6,122 nucleotides of DNA, taken from the NCBI GenBank assembly GCA_949285775.1, contig CASEAD010000200.1, positions 1 through 6,122 on the forward strand, read 5' to 3'. Both the position numbers and the translations under genes were made by a program. Of this stretch, positions 1 to 5,749 are shown piece after piece. The stretch is from an uncultured bacterium. Lineage in GTDB: Bacteria; Bacillota_I; Bacilli_A; RF39; UBA660. The notes beneath the pieces are model-generated. The model was not told the origin of the DNA, did not search any database, and worked only from the letters and a program-made list of their open reading frames with translations. Each line of letters begins with the position of its first letter. Positions within the stretch are counted from its first letter, which is position 1.

Positions 1-18
1 AACCAAAAGAAATTAATT

Positions 19-53
19 ATAGAGGCTAGCCTTGTGACTAGTCTCTATGTTTT
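19..53 (+). terminator. Probable rho-independent terminator of a plus-strand gene ending left of the window
   Basis: An 11-bp stem pairs 19-29 (ATAGAGGCTAG) with 38-48 (CTAGTCTCTAT) around an 8-nt loop and is followed by GTTTT. The one imperfect pair is G25 with T42. It is a G-U wobble in plus-strand RNA but an A-C mismatch in minus-strand RNA, so the hairpin fits plus-strand transcription. A possible stop codon, TAA at 14-16, precedes it closely, which suggests that a plus-strand gene ends at the left edge. Too little coding sequence is visible to identify that gene. Confidence 0.55.
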
Positions 54-65
54 AATTGTAGAAAA

Positions 66-87
66 AGAGCAATACAGTGAATGCTCT
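66..87. repeat. Small inverted repeat
   Basis: AGAGCA at 66-71 and TGCTCT at 82-87 form a 6-bp perfect stem around a 10-nt loop. No T-run follows on either strand, so it is not an obvious terminator. It lies between the left-edge terminator and the tandem repeat at 103-124. It may be part of a protein-binding region, but nothing in the sequence proves that. Confidence 0.35.
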
Positions 88-102
88 CAATAAGTTAAAT
101 GA

Positions 103-124
103 AAATAGTACCTAAATAGTACCC
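103..124. repeat. Tandem 11-bp direct repeat (AAATAGTACC units)
   Basis: AAATAGTACC occurs at 103-112 and again at 114-123, giving two 11-bp units that differ only in the last base (T or C). Read on the minus strand the units are GGGTACTATTT and AGGTACTATTT. Short, closely spaced repeats of this GTAC-containing kind are often seen next to tyrosine integrase genes, where they act as arm-type binding sites. No integrase is visible here, so that role is inferred only from the shape and from the neighbouring tRNA gene. Confidence 0.45.
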
Positions 125-134
125 AAAATCATTT

Positions 135-164
135 AAATATAATAAAACCCTTGATATACAAGGG
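135..164 (-). terminator. Terminator of tRNA-Ser
   Basis: On the minus strand, CCCTTG (164-159), a 5-nt loop TATAT and CAAGGG (153-148) form a perfect 6-bp stem, followed directly by TTTTATTATATTT. It starts 12 nt beyond the encoded CCA end of the tRNA, the usual place for a rho-independent terminator of a single tRNA transcript. The same palindrome could also be part of an attachment site if an element is integrated here. Confidence 0.7.
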
Positions 165-176
165 ATAAATACTTAA

Positions 177-267
177 TGGCGGAGTGGGAGGGATTTGAAC
201 CCTCGCACCAGTTTCCCAGTCTACATCCTTAGCAGGGACGCCTCTTCAGCCTCTTGAGTACCACTCC
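177..267 (-). tRNA. tRNA-Ser (anticodon GCT), CCA encoded
   Basis: This class II tRNA decodes AGC/AGU serine codons. On the minus strand the acceptor arm GGAGTGG (267-261) pairs with CCACTCC (187-181), followed by discriminator G (180) and an encoded CCA (179-177). The anticodon stem CGTCC/GGATG closes the loop CTGCTAA, with anticodon GCT at 233-231. The T arm reads GAGGG-TTCAAAT-CCCTC. A long variable arm (ACTGG...ACTGGT, with wobble pairs) is the serine hallmark. The gene is complete and stands alone, with its own promoter (288-316) and terminator (135-164). Confidence 0.96.
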
Positions 268-287
268 AATTAAAGCTTACAAATAAG

Positions 288-316
288 ATTTTACACTTTT
301 ATTGATTATTTGTCAA
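288..316 (-). promoter_or_regulatory. Promoter of tRNA-Ser
   Basis: On the minus strand a perfect -35 TTGACA (316-311) is separated by exactly 17 bp from a -10 TAAAAT (293-288), with TG immediately before the -10. Transcription would start near 281, about 14 nt before the mature tRNA 5' end at 267. This is the closest match to a sigma-70/SigA consensus in the window, as expected for a strongly expressed stable RNA. Confidence 0.85.
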
Positions 317-345
317 TATTATTATATAAAGTTAATATATAGTTA

Positions 346-388
346 ATGAAACTAAGAATATTATTTATCCTTAGTTTCATCTTTTTTT
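346..388 (+). terminator. Hairpin overlapping the slipin 3' end, terminator-like on the plus strand
   Basis: ATGAAACTAAG at 346-356 and its exact complement CTTAGTTTCAT at 370-380 form an 11-bp perfect stem around a 13-nt loop. On the plus strand a C and then seven T residues (382-388) follow, giving a full terminator form. On the minus strand, the direction of slipin transcription, the stem is followed by TAACTATATATTAA, a poor U-tract. One arm and the T-run lie inside the last codons of the slipin gene. It may end slipin transcripts weakly, or stop antisense transcripts from the left. Confidence 0.55.
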
Positions 389-1260
389 ATTAGTTCACTT
401 AGTGAAACTCCTAAACTTGCTATATTTTGAATTTCTGATGGAATAATTAATTTAGTAGCTTTTCCATCTGCAACTTTAGCCATTGCATCTAAACTTTTTA
501 GAGCGATAACTGTTTTGTCAGCTTTAGCTTCTTTTAATAATTTTATTCCATCTGCTTCGGCTTGTTTAATCTTTAGTAAAGCTTCTGCTTCACCTTCAGC
601 CATTTTAATCTTTGCCTCCTTGTTGGCTTCTGCTCTTAAAATAGCACTTTCTTTTTCACCTTCGGCAATTAAGATACTAGACTTCTTTTCGCCTTCTGCT
701 TGAAGTATTTTCTCTCTTCTTTCACGTTCTGCTCTCATTTGTTTTTCCATTGCTTCTTGGATATCTCTTGGTGGAATAATATTCTTAACTTCTACTCTAG
801 TTATTTTTATTCCCCATGCATCAGTAGCTTCATCCAAAATTGAACGCATTTTAGAGTTAATAATGTCTCTTGATGTTAATGTTTGGTCTAGTTCTAACTC
901 TCCTATTAAGTTTCTTAGAGTTGTTGCAGTTAAGTTCTCTATTGCACTAATAGGTCGCTCTACACCATAAGTGTATAATTTGGCATCAGTTATTTGAAAA
1001 TATACTACGGTATCTATTTGCATTGTTACATTATCTTTTGTGATTACTGATTGTGGGGCAAAATCTTTAACGATTTCTTTTAATGTAACTACACTTGCTA
1101 CTCTATCAATAAATGGTATTAAGAAATGTAAGCCATTACTCCAAGTTTGATAATAAGATCCTATTCTTTCAATAACATATCCTTTAGCTTGTGGTACTAT
1201 CTTTATACAAGGAATAATAAAGATAAGTACTATTACTAATAAAATTAAAAATACTGTCAT
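361..1260 (-). CDS. SPFH/Band 7 (slipin, QmcA-like) membrane protein
   Basis: This 299-residue stomatin-family protein belongs to a group of membrane scaffolds that oligomerise in membrane microdomains. Residues 2-17 are a hydrophobic anchor. The SPFH domain covers about 22-180 and contains the family-typical IIPPRDIQEAMEKQMRAERE at 161-180. A charged Ala/Glu-rich helix, with AEGE at 188-191, 199-202 and 221-224, then runs from about 176 to 245 and probably forms a coiled coil. A conserved tail (about 251-282) ends near LIIPSEIQNI. Length is normal for the family. The ATG lies 3 nt after the NfeD stop, and GGTGA inside the last NfeD codons, 7 nt before the ATG, matches the 3' part of a long Shine-Dalgarno site, which implies translational coupling. 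The partner gene supports the slipin assignment. The exact cellular client is unknown. Confidence 0.93.
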   Translation of the reverse strand: MTVFLILLVIVLIFIIPCIKIVPQAKGYVIERIGSYYQTWSNGLHFLIPFIDRVASVVTLKEIVKDFAPQSVITKDNVTMQIDTVVYFQITDAKLYTYGVERPISAIENLTATTLRNLIGELELDQTLTSRDIINSKMRSILDEATDAWGIKITRVEVKNIIPPRDIQEAMEKQMRAERERREKILQAEGEKKSSILIAEGEKESAILRAEANKEAKIKMAEGEAEALLKIKQAEADGIKLLKEAKADKTVIALKSLDAMAKVADGKATKLIIPSEIQNIASLGVSLSELIKKDETKDK

Positions 1261-1263
1261 AAA

Positions 1264-1680
1264 TTACTCACCAACCTTCTCTACTTTTAATTTTACACCT
1301 TCTATCTTAAGTATCTTAACAACACTACCTTTTTTAATAGTTTTATCAGATACACAAGACCATTTTTTACCAGCTACCTTTACTTCTCCTATGGTATGCT
1401 TAGTAACATCTTCTGTAATAATACCTTCCATACCTATTACTCTATCTAAATTTGTCTTTTCTTTTTTTACTAGTTTTTTTTCTAGTGTTTTTCTAGTTGT
1501 AATCATTAAGATTATTCCTAAGATAACAAATACTCCAAATTGAATAACAAAATTATCAGTAAAGAAGGATATAATTAGTGATACAAAAGCACTTATAATA
1601 AACCAGATACTTACTAAGTTTATAGTTATAACTTCTATAAATCCCAAAATTATCATTATTGCTAACCAAAAATAAAACAT
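1264..1680 (-). CDS. NfeD-family membrane protein, slipin partner
   Basis: Short NfeD proteins are encoded with slipin/SPFH genes and are thought to work with them in the membrane. From ATG at 1680 the protein has 138 residues. Three membrane segments lie at about 4-20, 22-40 and 45-61. A basic stretch (64-80) leads to a C-terminal OB-fold of the NfeD type at about 78-136, with the pattern GMEGIITE, then GEVKVAGKKW, KKGSVVKIL and GVKLKV. There is no ClpP-like protease domain, so this is the short form. A GTG at 1689 would add three residues, but AGGAG (1693-1689) overlaps that codon and sits 8 nt before ATG 1680, so ATG is the better start. The downstream slipin gene follows after 3 nt. Confidence 0.9.
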   Translation of the reverse strand: MFYFWLAIMIILGFIEVITINLVSIWFIISAFVSLIISFFTDNFVIQFGVFVILGIILMITTRKTLEKKLVKKEKTNLDRVIGMEGIITEDVTKHTIGEVKVAGKKWSCVSDKTIKKGSVVKILKIEGVKLKVEKVGE

Positions 1681-1718
1681 AATACACACTCCTAAGTAAA
1701 TATATTAATTATAATCAT

Positions 1719-1747
1719 ATTATAACACATATTTCGAAAAAAATAAA
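1719..1747 (-). promoter_or_regulatory. Candidate extended -10 promoter for the nfeD-slipin pair
   Basis: On the minus strand the gap after pyrH carries TGT-TATAAT, an extended -10 with its hexamer at 1724-1719. A weak -35 (TTTATT, 1747-1742) lies 17 bp upstream. A second TATAAT is at 1713-1708. Transcription would start about 30 nt upstream of the nfeD ATG. No clear terminator separates pyrH from this point, so read-through from the upstream operon is also possible. Confidence 0.5.
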
Positions 1748-2446
1748 CTACTTTATAATGGTTCCGATATTTTCTCCTAAAAGAGCTTTTTTCAAGTTAT
1801 CTAGTTTATTTATATTAAATACTCTAATAGGAATATTATTTTCCATGCATAGGGATATGGCGGTTAAATCCATTACTCCTAGTTTTTCTTTTATTATATT
1901 TAAGTGACTTGTTTCTTTTAGAATTTCATAATCATCATATTTTCTTGGATCTTTGGTATAGACATAATCTACATTAGTGGCTTTTAGGATAATATCAGCG
2001 TTTATTTCTGCTGCTCTTAATGAGGCGGCAGTATCGGTTGAAAAGAACGGTAATCCTGTTCCACAACCAAAAATTACTATTCTACCTTTAGATAAGTGCT
2101 TTAGGGCTCTGCCTCTTATATATATTTCGGCTATTTCGGTCATTTGAATACCTGTTTGAATTCTAGATTCTAATCCTACTTGGATAAAGGCATCATTTAG
2201 GGCTAAGGCATTCATAGTGGTCGCTAACATACCTATATAATCAGAGGTACAACTATCCATCATGGTATTACTTCTTCCTCGCCAAAAGTTTCCTCCTCCT
2301 ATTACGATAGCGAGCTCTATATTATTATCAATATTTATACATTCTTTAATAGTATTAGCGACATTTAACATTTTATTGAAATCAATATTGTTATTATCTT
2401 TACTAAAATATTCACCACTTAATTTTAATAATATTCTTCTTTTCAT
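1748..2446 (-). CDS. pyrH: UMP kinase (uridylate kinase)
   Basis: PyrH phosphorylates UMP to UDP with ATP in the cytoplasm, in pyrimidine nucleotide synthesis. It belongs to the amino acid kinase fold and is hexameric in bacteria. The 232-residue length is normal. Motifs in order are KLSGE (8-12), the glycine loop GGGNFWRG (50-57), DYIGMLATTMNALAL (69-83), GTGLPFFSTDTAA (129-141), KATNVDYVYTKDP (155-167) and MDLTA (192-196). Two changes from the usual bacterial motifs are visible: Leu132 replaces the Asn of GTGNP, and Tyr161 replaces the Gly of VDGV. The ATG follows AGAGG by 6 nt, and that site overlaps the stop of the preceding gene. In most bacteria pyrH sits between tsf and frr. Neither is next to it here. 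It is the last gene of a tight run. Confidence 0.97.
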   Translation of the reverse strand: MKRRILLKLSGEYFSKDNNNIDFNKMLNVANTIKECINIDNNIELAIVIGGGNFWRGRSNTMMDSCTSDYIGMLATTMNALALNDAFIQVGLESRIQTGIQMTEIAEIYIRGRALKHLSKGRIVIFGCGTGLPFFSTDTAASLRAAEINADIILKATNVDYVYTKDPRKYDDYEILKETSHLNIIKEKLGVMDLTAISLCMENNIPIRVFNINKLDNLKKALLGENIGTIIK

Positions 2447-2455
2447 ATTAAACCT

Positions 2456-2734
2456 CTACTTTATTTTTTTTACTATAAAGTGTTTACAATCGTTAGCGCA
2501 ATTTTTTATTATATAATCATCTATATTATCGTAATTATTAAACTCATTTACTTTTTTATTAGAACTATCATAGAAGCCTTTTAATCTTAATTTACCATAA
2601 GCAATATCTCCTAATATATAATCATAGTCATAAAAATAATCTGTATACCTATTTGTAAATTCGTCTAGATTAAAAGCATCGCGATAATTTCTTATAATTT
2701 CATATTTATTATTATCCACTATTATTGTCTTCAT
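2456..2734 (-). CDS. yutD: YutD-family protein (DUF1027)
   Basis: This 92-residue cytoplasmic protein has the YutD signature: the central block YDYILGDIAYGKLRLKGFY at about 36-54, where family members read close to YDYIVGDWGYGQLRLKGF, and a C-terminal block DDYIIKNC...CKHFIVKKIK with two cysteines. It has no signal peptide or membrane segment. The family is widespread in Bacilli and, to my knowledge, has no established biochemical function. The ATG lies inside the end of the upstream hydrolase-like gene (23-nt overlap). AAGGAG at 2747-2742, 7 nt before the ATG, fixes the start. The pyrH gene follows after 9 nt. Identification rests on remembered motif similarity, not on a search. Confidence 0.85.
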   Translation of the reverse strand: MKTIIVDNNKYEIIRNYRDAFNLDEFTNRYTDYFYDYDYILGDIAYGKLRLKGFYDSSNKKVNEFNNYDNIDDYIIKNCANDCKHFIVKKIK

Positions 2735-4472
2735 CTCTATACTCCTTCATATAATCTATTTGAAATGCTTTCTTTTGTGTTTGATATTTTTCTAAGCTAG
2801 AATTAGATAACCAAGTTATATATCCTCCTCTAAGTCCGGCATCATATAATCCTCTTATTTCATCTTCTACTTCATCAGCACCGTAATCGATACCATTAGC
2901 GTCAACATAATTTAATACATCATAGGCTTGTATCCAAGTTCTTACTTTGGCTGGTGTTGGGGTTTCTTTTTGTCTATCCATAGCAAATTGTCCCCACATA
3001 TTCATAAGTTTATAAGGATTATTCCATGGTTTACTTATTCCATAATATCCATCGCTAAAGTGATCGGGGTAAGGCATTCCACTTATTACATCTGCTACAT
3101 TGCTGATAGCGGGCCAATACTGTCCGTAAGCAGTAGTATAGGTTCCGTTAGTTGTTTCGCCAAAGACGTCTATTGAGACATAAACATTTAATTTATGTAA
3201 TTCGTCAGTAGCATATCTTACAAATCTTTGTATTGCTTGTGTTTTATCTTCATTATAGGTATTATGTAAATCAACACTACTTTCTACAGATTGCATTCGG
3301 TCAGGAAATCTTACATAATCAAAATTTATTTCATTAAAGCCAAATTCTTCTACTGCTTCTTTTGCTAAGGATACATTAAAGTACCAGACATTTCTATCAT
3401 ATGCACTAGGCCAATAAGATTTATTATGTAGATAAGGACTTCCTGTTGCGATAGAACTTATAGCGGTACTAGGATTATCTTTTACGTAGTAACTATCTTT
3501 AAAAACAGTAATTCTTCCTATTACATAAAATCCAGCCTCTTTTAATTTGGTAATAGCATTTTTATAACTATCGTAGCTATTAATGGCATATTCGTAGTTA
3601 GTAGGACTTAATGTTTCAAATGTTTTAGCAGGAAAAGCTGGGCTTTCATTGTCTTTAATATCTACTACAAAGGCATTTATTTCTGTATCTTTAGCAAACT
3701 CTATATAAGCATCTATATTATTTATGACATTAGATCCACAATTTAGGTATAGTGCATAAACAGATTCTGGCATGACATTATCTGCAAATGATACTTTTTC
3801 TGTAGGATAATAATCTAACTCACTAGCGTCTCCTCCACCATAAGGATTACTTATACTTTTATATATTTCATCATATTGTTCATTATATGTTTTAAGAGAT
3901 TCTTCTTCCGTATCTACTAAATATTTACCATATATATAACCAATTTTATCATCTACTTTTATGGTATAAGTTATAACATTTCCTTCTTCATCTAAACTGT
4001 CATACCCAACTATTTCTAAAGAATCTCCTTTATCTGCTAATGATAATATTTCAGAAGTAGAGGTATCTTTTAAGATAGATGTAGGTGTTCTTACATACAT
4101 TGTATTTTCTTTAACGATATCTTCTTCTTTTTCTACTAGGTTATCTTCTTTTACGTAGTAATTAATATTATTGATAGTAAGAGGATAATATTTTTCACTT
4201 GATATTTCTATATATTTATCGGTTGTAGTTATTTCTTTTCCTCTTACTACTTTTATTCCTTCATCAAGGGTGCCTTCTTCTTCATTTAGAGTATATAAAG
4301 GTACTTCATTAGTATTGCTTGCTAAAAACATATTTATTTTATTTGCAGTTATATTAGTATTTGAAAGTAAATATTTTGTACTTATTAAGACACTACTTAC
4401 TAATAATAGAATAATTATAAATAAGATAATTTTATTTTTTTTATTTTTTCTTCTTTTTTTCTTCTTTACCAC
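2712..4472 (-). CDS. Membrane-anchored surface protein with SH3-like and DUF4015 glycoside-hydrolase-like domains
   Basis: This 586-residue protein starts with a very basic stretch (2-14) and one hydrophobic segment (15-31) with no clear cleavage site, so it is probably anchored with its bulk outside. Residues about 100-190 look like a bacterial SH3-type domain, often wall-binding. Residues about 232-555 match the DUF4015 putative glycosidase (TIM-barrel) family, with INAFVVDIKD (265-274), GFYVIGRITVFKDSYYV (314-330), NVWYFNVSLAKEA (361-373) and GFNEINFDYVRFPD (378-391). Asp271, Asp385 and Asp435 are acidic candidates for the active site. The likely role is cleavage of an extracellular or cell-wall glycan, but the substrate is unknown. 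It starts at GTG, with GAGG (4483-4480) 7 nt upstream. Its 3' end overlaps yutD by 23 nt. Confidence 0.85.
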   Translation of the reverse strand: MVKKKKRRKNKKNKIILFIIILLLVSSVLISTKYLLSNTNITANKINMFLASNTNEVPLYTLNEEEGTLDEGIKVVRGKEITTTDKYIEISSEKYYPLTINNINYYVKEDNLVEKEEDIVKENTMYVRTPTSILKDTSTSEILSLADKGDSLEIVGYDSLDEEGNVITYTIKVDDKIGYIYGKYLVDTEEESLKTYNEQYDEIYKSISNPYGGGDASELDYYPTEKVSFADNVMPESVYALYLNCGSNVINNIDAYIEFAKDTEINAFVVDIKDNESPAFPAKTFETLSPTNYEYAINSYDSYKNAITKLKEAGFYVIGRITVFKDSYYVKDNPSTAISSIATGSPYLHNKSYWPSAYDRNVWYFNVSLAKEAVEEFGFNEINFDYVRFPDRMQSVESSVDLHNTYNEDKTQAIQRFVRYATDELHKLNVYVSIDVFGETTNGTYTTAYGQYWPAISNVADVISGMPYPDHFSDGYYGISKPWNNPYKLMNMWGQFAMDRQKETPTPAKVRTWIQAYDVLNYVDANGIDYGADEVEDEIRGLYDAGLRGGYITWLSNSSLEKYQTQKKAFQIDYMKEYRDEDNNSG

Positions 4473-4514
4473 AATTACACCTCAATTATAGTATGTTCTA
4501 AAATGTTTTAATTA

Positions 4515-5372
4515 TTAGGTTCCTAAGCCATAGTTTGCTATAAAATAATAAATTACAAAGGCAAAAGCAATAATTGCTACTACAAGTAATATAATTTTTA
4601 AAATATTACTAGATGGTTTTTCATCAAAAAAGTCGTCATCATCATCACTAAAATCTTTTTTGGAAAATTTATAGGAGCTAGTATAGAAATCATTATCAAT
4701 ATTATTACTCTTTTTTAAGGGATTTTTTATAACATCAATATCACTAGTATCTTCCCCATAAAAGTTTTCTTCTACAATTGGTTTAGTTACTATAGTATTA
4801 CCTGTAGGTTTTAAATCTTCTAATAAGTCTAGTGATGGGTTATTATCTGGTATGACTTGCTCTATTAGTGGGTCTGTTGATATTTGTCTGGTATGATATT
4901 TCATTTCTCTTGTCATAGATAAACTATCTTCTTTGTTTAGTTCTTCTCTAGTTTCGTATTTTCGACAAGCTTTTTTTATTTCTTCTAAGGATAATTCTTT
5001 ATTTTCTAGAGTTTCTAATATTTCTCTATTTATTTGGCTTGTTTTTTTTGTAGGATCTTTTAATTTGTTATTTTCATATTTGGCTTTTTCTAATAATTTG
5101 TTTATGTCATATACTTTTTGTTCTTTTGGAGTATTTTTTCTTTCTACTATCTCTTGATAAGTATTACTTGGATATTCTTTTTTAGTGTTATTTGACATAA
5201 TTTCTTTTAATCTAGCCATATCTATTTCATCAGTATTATCTTGAATAGGTAGGTTATCTAGTTCACCATATTTGCCATATACTTCACGGTATAGTCTAGA
5301 ATTTCGACTACTTCTAGTTGCGGTAGTTTCTTGATTATTAGTATCCATATATTTTAAAGTTCTACTCTCCAT
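4515..5372 (-). CDS. Uncharacterised tail-anchored, charged membrane protein
   Basis: I do not recognise a named family. The 285 residues are mostly polar, with long charged and probably disordered stretches. An N-terminal block at about 23-60 (SRLYREVYGKYGELDNLPIQ, then NTDEIDMARLKEIM) looks like a short conserved motif. Helical segments follow at about 87-103 and 112-160, then an acidic patch with five Asp in a row at 243-247. One membrane segment (about 257-279) sits just before the C-terminus, with only six residues after it, so the protein is tail-anchored with the bulk in the cytoplasm. The ATG at 5372 is supported by AGAGG (5385-5381), 8 nt upstream. An inner ATG at 5348 lacks such a site. 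It is the first gene of the run to pyrH, 42 nt from the surface hydrolase-like gene. A role as an envelope or division scaffold would be a guess. Confidence 0.85.
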   Translation of the reverse strand: MESRTLKYMDTNNQETTATRSSRNSRLYREVYGKYGELDNLPIQDNTDEIDMARLKEIMSNNTKKEYPSNTYQEIVERKNTPKEQKVYDINKLLEKAKYENNKLKDPTKKTSQINREILETLENKELSLEEIKKACRKYETREELNKEDSLSMTREMKYHTRQISTDPLIEQVIPDNNPSLDLLEDLKPTGNTIVTKPIVEENFYGEDTSDIDVIKNPLKKSNNIDNDFYTSSYKFSKKDFSDDDDDFFDEKPSSNILKIILLVVAIIAFAFVIYYFIANYGLGT

Positions 5373-5398
5373 AAACAGCGCCTCTTTCTTTATTGTTA

Positions 5399-5427
5399 AT
5401 TATATAATATCATAAAATTCGACAAAA
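5399..5427 (-). promoter_or_regulatory. Candidate promoter of the minus-strand operon (tail-anchored protein to pyrH)
   Basis: On the minus strand TATAAT lies at 5404-5399. The best upstream matches are TTGTCG (5425-5420, spacing 15) or TTTTGT (5427-5422, spacing 17). Transcription would begin near 5392, about 20 nt before the start codon and just ahead of the AGAGG ribosome binding site. The -10 is good and the -35 is weak, so the exact promoter is uncertain. It is back to back with the ferredoxin promoter. Confidence 0.55.
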
Positions 5428-5440
5428 TAAAATATTTTTC

Positions 5441-5469
5441 TTGATTTTTATGTAATTAATTAATATAAT
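5441..5469 (+). promoter_or_regulatory. Ferredoxin promoter
   Basis: TTGATT at 5441-5446 and a perfect TATAAT at 5464-5469 are separated by 17 bp. Transcription would start near 5476, giving a short leader of about 18 nt. The leader carries AGAAAGAAGG (5476-5485), whose GAAGG core ends 8 nt before the ATG. The strength of this promoter suggests steady, high expression. No operator-like palindrome is evident around it. Confidence 0.8.
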
Positions 5470-5493
5470 ATTTATAGAAAGAAGGTATTATAT

Positions 5494-5691
5494 ATGAAAG
5501 CTATAGTTAATAAAGATAAATGTTTTGGATGTGGAAGTTGTGTTGCTAGTATGGATAAGATATTTGCTTTTGATGATGATGGCAAGGCTACTGTAATAAC
5601 AGATGAAGTAGCAGAAGAAGATAAGGAAGAATTAGTATCTTTTGTGGATAATAGTTATTGTCCTGGAGACGCTATTAGTTATGAGAAGTAA
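5494..5691 (+). CDS. fer: Single-cluster [4Fe-4S] ferredoxin
   Basis: This small cytoplasmic electron carrier has 65 residues and is acidic. Cys10, Cys13 and Cys16 (CFGCGSC) and Cys56 in CPGDAI are the four expected ligands of one [4Fe-4S] cluster. The second CxxCxxC of two-cluster clostridial ferredoxins is absent, as in the Bacillus-type Fer, which is somewhat longer. The acidic middle (DDD at 27-29, and EEDKEE at 41-46) fits docking to redox partners. The gene is monocistronic, with its own promoter at 5441-5469 and a terminator at 5706-5749. Its redox partner, such as pyruvate:ferredoxin oxidoreductase or a reductase, is not in the window. It is divergent from the tail-anchored protein gene and convergent with the superoxide dismutase gene. 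Confidence 0.93.
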   Translation: MKAIVNKDKCFGCGSCVASMDKIFAFDDDGKATVITDEVAEEDKEELVSFVDNSYCPGDAISYEK

Positions 5692-5705
5692 TTAAAAATT
5701 AAAAA

Positions 5706-5749
5706 ATGAGTTATTATTCTTAATTAGAGTAATTAGCTCATCTTTTTTT
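5706..5749 (+). terminator. Bidirectional terminator between ferredoxin and superoxide dismutase genes
   Basis: An imperfect stem of about 14 bp pairs ATGAGTTATTATTC (5706-5719) with GAGTAATTAGCTCAT (5727-5741), with wobble pairs and one bulged T. Seven T residues (5743-5749) follow on the plus strand. On the minus strand the stem is followed by TTTTTTAATTTTTAA, so it can also end the superoxide dismutase transcript. The plus-strand T-run overlaps the stop codon of that gene. Confidence 0.85.

Noticed and set aside
1..93. Plus-strand open frame from the left edge ending at TAA 91-93
   Set aside because: It has no start in view, no recognisable protein pattern, and a terminator-like hairpin with T-tail lies inside it.
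515..703. Plus-strand open frame inside the slipin gene
   Set aside because: It is antisense to the Ala/Glu-rich coiled coil, and its Ser/Ala-rich composition is the mirror of that repeat. It has no independent support.
1725..1760. T-rich stretch after the pyrH stop as a terminator
   Set aside because: No stable hairpin precedes the T-run, so I do not call a terminator here.
2262..2516. Plus-strand open frame across the pyrH 5' end and yutD 3' end
   Set aside because: It lies opposite two well-supported genes and shows no family pattern.
2928..3176. Plus-strand open frame inside the DUF4015-like gene
   Set aside because: It is antisense to a conserved domain, and no ribosome binding site decides its start.
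4485..4490. Minus-strand TATAAT between the tail-anchored protein gene and the surface hydrolase-like gene
   Set aside because: There is no -35 at proper spacing, and transcription would start on top of the ribosome binding site.
4270..4491. Plus-strand hydrophobic open frame opposite the start of the surface hydrolase-like gene
   Set aside because: Its hydrophobic, Phe-rich end is the antisense of the lysine-rich N-terminus.
4933..5157. Plus-strand open frame opposite the tail-anchored protein gene
   Set aside because: It is an antisense shadow with no family pattern.
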